From NCBI RefSeq assembly GCF_003121405.1, contig NZ_QBUY01000108.1, forward strand, positions 1-32,203: a stretch of 32,203 nucleotides of DNA, given 5' to 3'. Shown here one piece after another: positions 27,798-32,203 of the stretch (position 1 is its first letter; every line of letters begins with the position of its first letter). The translations under genes and the position numbers were made by a program. Origin of the DNA: Paraburkholderia sp. C35. GTDB lineage: Bacteria; Pseudomonadota; Gammaproteobacteria; Burkholderiales; Burkholderiaceae. A model generated the notes under the pieces. The model was not told the origin of the DNA and did no database searches. It worked only from the letters and a program-made list of their open reading frames with translations.

Positions 27798-29075
27798 TCA
27801 GAAGAACGTTTCGATCACTTCCGTCACGCGATACGACGGATCGACCACCAGCACCTGACGCCATTTGTCGAAGGTCAGGCACGGATGCGAGATGTCGAAG
27901 GCGATCATGTCGCCGACTTTCAGATCAGCGCCTGCGGGAATCCGCAGATACGCATGCTGATCCATCAAGCCGAAAATTTCCCAGCCTTCGTCCGTACCGA
28001 TGTCACGCGGCGTTTGCGTGCCCGGACGATAGTGCTTCGCGGGTTCCGGAAAGCCAGCGTCGAAGGCTGAATCGCGCTTGCCCAGACCGATGATCGCGCG
28101 GTCCGGCTCGGGAATGGACTGCACATACGCCCACAGTTGCAGCGCAGGCAGCAAGCCTTCGCCCATGCGCTTCGCGACAGGGTTGCGCTTGAAAATATCC
28201 GTCTGCGCCTTGCGATAGATGCCGACGTCATGCGTCAGATAACAACCCGGACGCAGCACGATCTCGATGCGGTCCTTGCGCGCGGCCTTCGCAAACTCTT
28301 CCGCGACCACGTCGTACCACGCCGACCCGGCGCCCGACAGCACAGCCGGCGTGCGCGCGAACTGGCCTTTATCCGACAGTTCCAGCGTGAGCTTCACGGC
28401 GCTGCGCAGGAAGTCGCGCACTTCCTGTTCTTCCTTCAGCACGCCTTCGTACAGTTCGATGCCCGCGAGCTTCAGCGAATCCGGATAGCGCGCGATCGCG
28501 TCGAGCACGGCTTGCGTTTGCGCGTCGTCGCGCACGCCCGTGCGTCCACCGGGCACGCCGAGTTCGACCAGCACCTGCAATTGCTTGCGCACCGAGCCGA
28601 AGAACTTGCCAAGCTGATCGACGCCTTCGACGGAATCCACCAGACAGAAGAACTCGAAATCGGGATCGCTCAGCAGTTCGGCGATCATCAGCATGTTGCG
28701 TTTGCCGACCAGCTGGTTCGCCATGAGCACGCGCGATACGCCGCCGTGATACGCGGCGCGCACCTGATGCGCGGTGGCGAGCGTGATGCCCCACGCGCCC
28801 GTTTCGATCTGACGGCGGAACAGTTGCGGCGCCATCGTGGTCTTGCCGTGCGGCGCGAGCTTCACGCCATACTCGGCGACGAACTTCTGCATCCAGTTCA
28901 GGTTGTGCTCGACACGGTCTGCATACAGGACAGCGGCGGGCAGGCTGACATCCTCGTCGAGCAGATTCCATTCGAGACGCGTCGCGTCCGCGAGCTGGAT
29001 ACTCGTACCCGGCACGTTGCCCAGACCCTTGCTGTAAGGATCAATCGTCGCCCCCTGATAGTTTGTAACTTTCAT
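27798..29075 (-). CDS. PLP-dependent amino acid deaminase (D-serine/D-threonine dehydratase-like)
   Basis: A 425-residue fold-type III PLP enzyme: an alanine-racemase-like barrel with the PLP lysine Lys78 in APHGKTTMAPQ, and a C-terminal D-serine-dehydratase-like domain with the zinc pair His397 and Cys399 in SHPCLTFDKW. The His-x-Cys pair matches that of eukaryotic-type D-serine dehydratase. It should convert D-Ser or D-Thr-type substrates to ammonia and a 2-oxoacid through enamine/imine intermediates; exact specificity is not readable. The ATG at 29075 has AGGA close upstream; an earlier in-frame ATG at 29108 is less likely. It is divergent from an RpiR regulator and belongs functionally with the deacylase and RidA genes beyond it. 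Confidence 0.88.
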   Translation of the reverse strand: MKVTNYQGATIDPYSKGLGNVPGTSIQLADATRLEWNLLDEDVSLPAAVLYADRVEHNLNWMQKFVAEYGVKLAPHGKTTMAPQLFRRQIETGAWGITLATAHQVRAAYHGGVSRVLMANQLVGKRNMLMIAELLSDPDFEFFCLVDSVEGVDQLGKFFGSVRKQLQVLVELGVPGGRTGVRDDAQTQAVLDAIARYPDSLKLAGIELYEGVLKEEQEVRDFLRSAVKLTLELSDKGQFARTPAVLSGAGSAWYDVVAEEFAKAARKDRIEIVLRPGCYLTHDVGIYRKAQTDIFKRNPVAKRMGEGLLPALQLWAYVQSIPEPDRAIIGLGKRDSAFDAGFPEPAKHYRPGTQTPRDIGTDEGWEIFGLMDQHAYLRIPAGADLKVGDMIAFDISHPCLTFDKWRQVLVVDPSYRVTEVIETFF

Positions 29076-29113
29076 GTCATCCTGCTCCATCGGCCAGTTA
29101 AATCGCATCGAAG

Positions 29114-29194
29114 TTGACTTTGGTATGTTACCGAAAGTACGATGCTTGATGAAATGTTATTTAGTACCACGCGTCCGGCGAGCGATGTTACCGA
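29114..29194 (+). promoter_or_regulatory. RpiR promoter with repeated operator candidate ATGTTACCGA
   Basis: TTGACT (29114-29119) and TACGAT (29138-29143), 18 bp apart, form a good sigma-70-type promoter for the rpiR-like gene. The 10-mer ATGTTACCGA occurs within the spacer (29125-29134) and again at 29185-29194, exactly 60 bp later. The first copy is part of a small dyad GGTA-TGT-TACC (29122-29132). Binding of the RpiR protein to both copies would cover the divergent region; this is inferred. Confidence 0.5.
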
Positions 29195-29216
29195 CGGCGC
29201 GTGACACTCGCGAGCC

Positions 29217-30110
29217 ATGAATTCCACCGCCGAACCCGTCGCCTTCGACATTGTCGCCCGTATTGCGGAATGCGCGCCCGAGTTGCGCTCGGCCGAGCGC
29301 AAGGTCGCGGCGCTGATTCTCGACGATCTGACGGGCGCGTCGCGCGCGAGCATCGGCGCATTGGCCGAGCGGGCCGAAGTGAGCGTCGCGACGGTCACGC
29401 GTTTTGCGAAAGCGGTGGGCTGCCGCGACGTGCGTGAACTGAAGCTGCGGCTCGCGCAGGCGGCGGCTGTCGGTCAGCGTTTCCTGCAGACGGGCGCGCA
29501 GCCATCCGACGTTCCCGAGCCGCTGGCGACGCGTGTGTTCGACGAGTTGCAGACGGCGCTTACGCACAATCACCAGTTGCTGTGTCAGGCGCCGCTCGCG
29601 CAGGCGGCGGCTGCGTTGCGCGAAGCGCGCATGATTTACGTGTTCGGCATGGGCGGCGGCTCGACCGCGCTCGCCGACGAAATGCGTTTCCGGCTCGTGC
29701 GTCTGGGCCGGCCGGTGGCGACGTATCAGGATGGCTTGCTGCAGCGCATGGTGGCATCGACGGTATCGCGCGATACCGTGGTGATCGCGTTGTCGACCAC
29801 AGGCCGCGTGCCGGAAATGGTGGATAGCTGCAAGATCGCGCGCAGTTACGGCGCGACGCTGATCACGGTGACGGCGCCGGCGTCGCCGCTGGCGAAGCTG
29901 GCCGACTGGCTGATCCCGATCGTCGCGTTCGAAACCGACTTTATCTACAAGCCATCGTCATCGCGCTACGCGATGATGATGGCGCTCGACGTGCTCGTCA
30001 CCGAACTGGCTGTGAGCCTCGGCGACGAGAGCCGCGAACTGCTGCGCCGCATGAAGCATGCGCTCGACGCGCATCGCGGCGGCGGCGACCGACAACCGCT
30101 AGGAGACTGA
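29217..30110 (+). CDS. MurR/RpiR-family transcriptional regulator (HTH + SIS)
   Basis: A 297-residue regulator. The N-terminal HTH_6 domain (about residues 10-85) contains LRSAERKVAALILDDLTGAS and VSVATVTRFAKAVGC; a SIS domain (about 125-260) contains YVFGMGGGSTALADE and ALSTTGRVPEMV. SIS domains usually bind phosphosugars, but RpiR proteins in D-amino-acid clusters must sense something else, perhaps a substrate or product. It is divergent from the deaminase and its stop lies 3 bp before the deacylase start, so it is co-transcribed with the deacylase and RidA genes. No strong ribosome site was seen at the ATG; GCGAGCC precedes it. Confidence 0.88.
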   Translation: MNSTAEPVAFDIVARIAECAPELRSAERKVAALILDDLTGASRASIGALAERAEVSVATVTRFAKAVGCRDVRELKLRLAQAAAVGQRFLQTGAQPSDVPEPLATRVFDELQTALTHNHQLLCQAPLAQAAAALREARMIYVFGMGGGSTALADEMRFRLVRLGRPVATYQDGLLQRMVASTVSRDTVVIALSTTGRVPEMVDSCKIARSYGATLITVTAPASPLAKLADWLIPIVAFETDFIYKPSSSRYAMMMALDVLVTELAVSLGDESRELLRRMKHALDAHRGGGDRQPLGD

Positions 30111-30113
30111 TTC

Positions 30114-31601
30114 ATGCACTCGCATCCCGAAGCCGCCGATACGCTGATCGTCGGCGCGCAACTGTATGACGGCACAGGCGCGCCGCCCGTCGAGCGCGAC
30201 GTCGCGGTGCGCAACGGCAAGATCGTCGCGATCGGCAATCTGTCGAACTGGCTGGCCGAAGAGGTGATCGACGCGAATGGCCGCGCGCTGGCGCCAGGCT
30301 TCATCGACGTGCACACGCACGACGACACGCACGTGATCCGCTCACCGCAAATGATGCCGAAGATCACGCAGGGCGTGACGACGGTGATCGTCGGCAATTG
30401 CGGAATCAGCGCTTCGCCTGTGTCGCTGAACGGCGATCCGCCTGATCCGATGAATCTGCTCGGCGCGCGCGATGCGTTTCAGTATCCGACCTTCGCGGCT
30501 TATGTCGATGCCGTGAACAAGGCGAAGCCATCGGTGAATGTCGGCGCGCTGATCGGGCATACGGCGCTGCGCAATAACCATATGGACCGGCTCGATCGCG
30601 CGGCGACGGCGCAGGAAATCGACGGCATGCGCGTGCAGCTCGAAGAAGCGTTGGCGAATGGTGCGCTCGGTTTGAGTTCGGGGCTCGCGTATGGCTCCGC
30701 GTTTGCGGCGCCGACGGAAGAAGTGATGGCGCTGGCTGAGCCGCTCGCGGCATCGGGTGCGTTGTACACGACGCACATGCGCACCGAGTTCGATGCGATT
30801 CTCGACGCGATGGACGAGGCGTATCGCATCGGCAAGCACGCACGCGTGCCGGTGATCATCTCGCATTTGAAGTGCGCCGGGCCGTCGAACTGGGGACGCA
30901 GCGTGGAAGTGCTGGCGTCGCTGGAAGGCGCGCGGCAGTTTCATCCTGTTGGCTGCGACTGTTATCCGTACAACCGCAGTTCGTCGACGCTCGATCTCAA
31001 GCAGGTGACGGGCGATATCGACATCACGGTCACGTGGTCGACGCCGCATCCGGAGATGGCGGGCAAGCTGATCAAGGACATCGCCGCCGAGTGGGGCATC
31101 ACGCAGCAGGAAGCGGGCAAGCGCCTGCAACCGGCGGGTGTCGTGTATCACAACATGTCGGAAGACGACGTGCGGCGCATTCTGTCGCATCCGGCCACGA
31201 TGGTCGGCTCCGATGGCTTGCCGAACGATCCGTTGCCGCACCCGCGTTTGTGGGGCGCGTTTCCGCGTGTGCTGGGTCACTATGCGCGCGACCAGAAACT
31301 GATTCCGCTGGAAGAGGCGATTCGCAAGATGACGAGTCTGTCGGCGCGGCGTTTTGGTTTGAAGGAGCGCGGCGAGGTGCATATCGGCTATCACGCCGAT
31401 CTGGTGCTGTTCGATCCGGCGCGTGTGCGCGATGCGGCGACGTTCGACAAGCCGCAGCAGGCGGCGGATGGCATCGATGCCGTGTGGGTGAATGGCGTGC
31501 TGTCGTATCGCGACGGCCAGCCGACCGGCGAGCGCGCGGGCCGGTTTGTCGCGCGTGGCGCGACGGCGGCGTCGCGTGCCGAGCTTACGCAGGCTTTTTG
31601 A
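30114..31601 (+). CDS. N-acyl-D-amino-acid deacylase (D-aminoacylase)
   Basis: A 495-residue zinc amidohydrolase. The beta-sandwich/TIM-barrel plan is visible, with metal ligands His67 and His69 in FIDVHTHDD, Cys96 in GNCGIS, His221 in YTTHMR, His251 in ISHLKC and catalytic Asp367 in VGSDGLP. These match, within one residue, the ligands known for Alcaligenes D-aminoacylase. It hydrolyses N-acyl-D-amino acids to the free D-amino acid and a carboxylate in the cytoplasm. AGGAGAC precedes the ATG by about 6 nt, and the start is 3 bp after the RpiR stop. The product would feed the divergent deaminase. Acyl and side-chain specificity cannot be predicted. Confidence 0.92.
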   Translation: MHSHPEAADTLIVGAQLYDGTGAPPVERDVAVRNGKIVAIGNLSNWLAEEVIDANGRALAPGFIDVHTHDDTHVIRSPQMMPKITQGVTTVIVGNCGISASPVSLNGDPPDPMNLLGARDAFQYPTFAAYVDAVNKAKPSVNVGALIGHTALRNNHMDRLDRAATAQEIDGMRVQLEEALANGALGLSSGLAYGSAFAAPTEEVMALAEPLAASGALYTTHMRTEFDAILDAMDEAYRIGKHARVPVIISHLKCAGPSNWGRSVEVLASLEGARQFHPVGCDCYPYNRSSSTLDLKQVTGDIDITVTWSTPHPEMAGKLIKDIAAEWGITQQEAGKRLQPAGVVYHNMSEDDVRRILSHPATMVGSDGLPNDPLPHPRLWGAFPRVLGHYARDQKLIPLEEAIRKMTSLSARRFGLKERGEVHIGYHADLVLFDPARVRDAATFDKPQQAADGIDAVWVNGVLSYRDGQPTGERAGRFVARGATAASRAELTQAF

Positions 31602-31655
31602 ATTTTTGCGTTCGCATTGGGTGCGAACGCGCTTACGTTACAAAGGAGTTGAACG

Positions 31656-32042
31656 ATGAAGCGTTATGGCGTTGAAGGTGGCAAGGGTACGGGCGGACAG
31701 GTGATGCCGTTTGCGCGTGCGGTCGAAGCGGACGGCTGGCTGTTCGTGTCGGGGCAGACCCCGATGGAGAACGGTGAAGTGATCAATGGTGGGATTGTCG
31801 AGCAGTCGCACAAGACCATTCAGAATGTGCTCGCTATTTTGACCGAGGCCGGATATGGGCCGGAGCATGTCGTGCGATGTGGTGTGTGGCTCGATGATCC
31901 GCGTGACTTTGCTTCGTTTAATAAGGTGTTCAAGGAGTACTTTGGGGCTAATCCGCCTGCGCGGGCATGTGTTGTGTCGTCGATGGTGATCGACTGTAAA
32001 GTTGAAGTTGACTGCGTCGCTTATAAGAAGCCTGCGGGTTAA
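31656..32042 (+). CDS. RidA (YjgF/YER057c/UK114) family protein
   Basis: A 128-residue member of the RidA family, trimeric enamine/imine deaminases. Arg103 in PPARACVV corresponds to the catalytic Arg105 of RidA. The residue matching Glu120 appears to be Asp119 (VEVDCVAY), so it may belong to a Rid subgroup rather than canonical RidA. AAAGGAG precedes the ATG by 7 nt, and it lies 54 bp after the deacylase. The operon context is telling: PLP deaminases release reactive 2-aminoacrylate-type enamines, which RidA hydrolyses, protecting other PLP enzymes. Confidence 0.92.
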   Translation: MKRYGVEGGKGTGGQVMPFARAVEADGWLFVSGQTPMENGEVINGGIVEQSHKTIQNVLAILTEAGYGPEHVVRCGVWLDDPRDFASFNKVFKEYFGANPPARACVVSSMVIDCKVEVDCVAYKKPAG

Positions 32043-32059
32043 GGTTTTTTGGGTTGTCT

Positions 32060-32203
32060 GGCGACGCTATTTGGTAGTTTGCTTTTGCTTGTCGCTGGCA
32101 TCCGCGATTTGATGTTTGTGCTTCATGCGTCGCCCCTGTGCGGGGCAGCACCTACTTTTCTTTGCCGCGGCAAAGAAAAGTAGGCAAAAGAAAGCCGCTG
32201 AAC
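32060..32203. repeat. Intergenic repeat-like element with perfect 34-bp palindrome (runs off the window)
   Basis: Bases 32151-32184 form a perfect 34-bp palindrome with arms CCTACTTTTCTTTGCCG and CGGCAAAGAAAAGTAGG and no spacer. Just before it, GCCCC-TGTGC-GGGGC forms a second hairpin. I recall this whole string, including the preceding CGCTGGCATCCGCG, as a frequent intergenic repeat in Burkholderia/Paraburkholderia genomes. The copy number cannot be checked here, and the right end lies beyond 32203. Confidence 0.72.

Overview
The window looks like a chromosomal segment of a high-GC betaproteobacterium of the Burkholderiaceae, most likely Paraburkholderia, Caballeronia or a close relative. 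The grounds are protein style (an RcsB/BvgS-type signalling cluster, a D-amino-acid deaminase/RpiR/D-aminoacylase/RidA cluster, an EcsC protein, several LysR pairs), strong G/C third-position bias in most genes, and a terminal intergenic palindromic repeat of a kind I associate with Burkholderia-type genomes. Genus assignment is inference. No rRNA, tRNA, CRISPR array, transposase or integrase was seen.

Layout. 1-105 is the 3' end of ssb, followed by a hairpin terminator. 252-2036 is a divergent SDR oxidoreductase/LysR pair. 2045-2848 is a DUF4239-like membrane protein. 3196-4836 is a chemotaxis receptor behind a good sigma-28-like promoter. 4919-6398 (minus strand) is a lower-GC, translationally coupled type VI secretion module: a PAAR tip protein, a Tae4-like amidase effector and a small cysteine-patterned membrane protein that is the candidate immunity protein. 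6762-12017 (minus) is a six-gene respiratory operon for a B-type (ba3-like) heme-copper oxidase with three multiheme cytochromes c. 12421-14708 is a divergent LysR/MFS transporter pair. After an AT-rich gap, 15322-22969 encodes three tandem RcsB-like response regulators, an AqpZ-like aquaporin with an altered selectivity filter, and a 1474-residue BvgS/EvgS-type hybrid kinase; a secreted CHRD protein follows.

23736-25501 holds an HSL-family alpha/beta hydrolase overlapping tail-to-tail with an EcsC-family gene. 25633-27735 is a DHA2 drug-efflux-type transporter with its MarR regulator. 27798-32042 is a D-amino-acid catabolic module: PLP deaminase (minus), divergent RpiR regulator, N-acyl-D-amino-acid deacylase and RidA-family imine hydrolase. 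The window ends inside a repeat-like intergenic element with a perfect 34-bp palindrome.

How the genes work together. In the T6SS module, PAAR would carry Tae4 to a rival's periplasm to cut peptidoglycan, and the third gene would protect the producer. In the oxidase operon, seven covalent hemes c plus CuA form a path to an oxygen-reducing subunit I. In the signalling cluster, one phosphorelay kinase could feed three RcsB-like outputs. In the D-amino-acid module, the deacylase frees D-amino acids, the deaminase converts D-Ser/D-Thr-type substrates to 2-oxoacids through an enamine/imine, and the RidA protein clears that reactive intermediate. The best leads for something undescribed are the putative non-Tai4 immunity protein, the three-regulator/aquaporin/kinase cluster with its unusual aquaporin pore, and the Ser-for-Phe change at the last residue of SSB.
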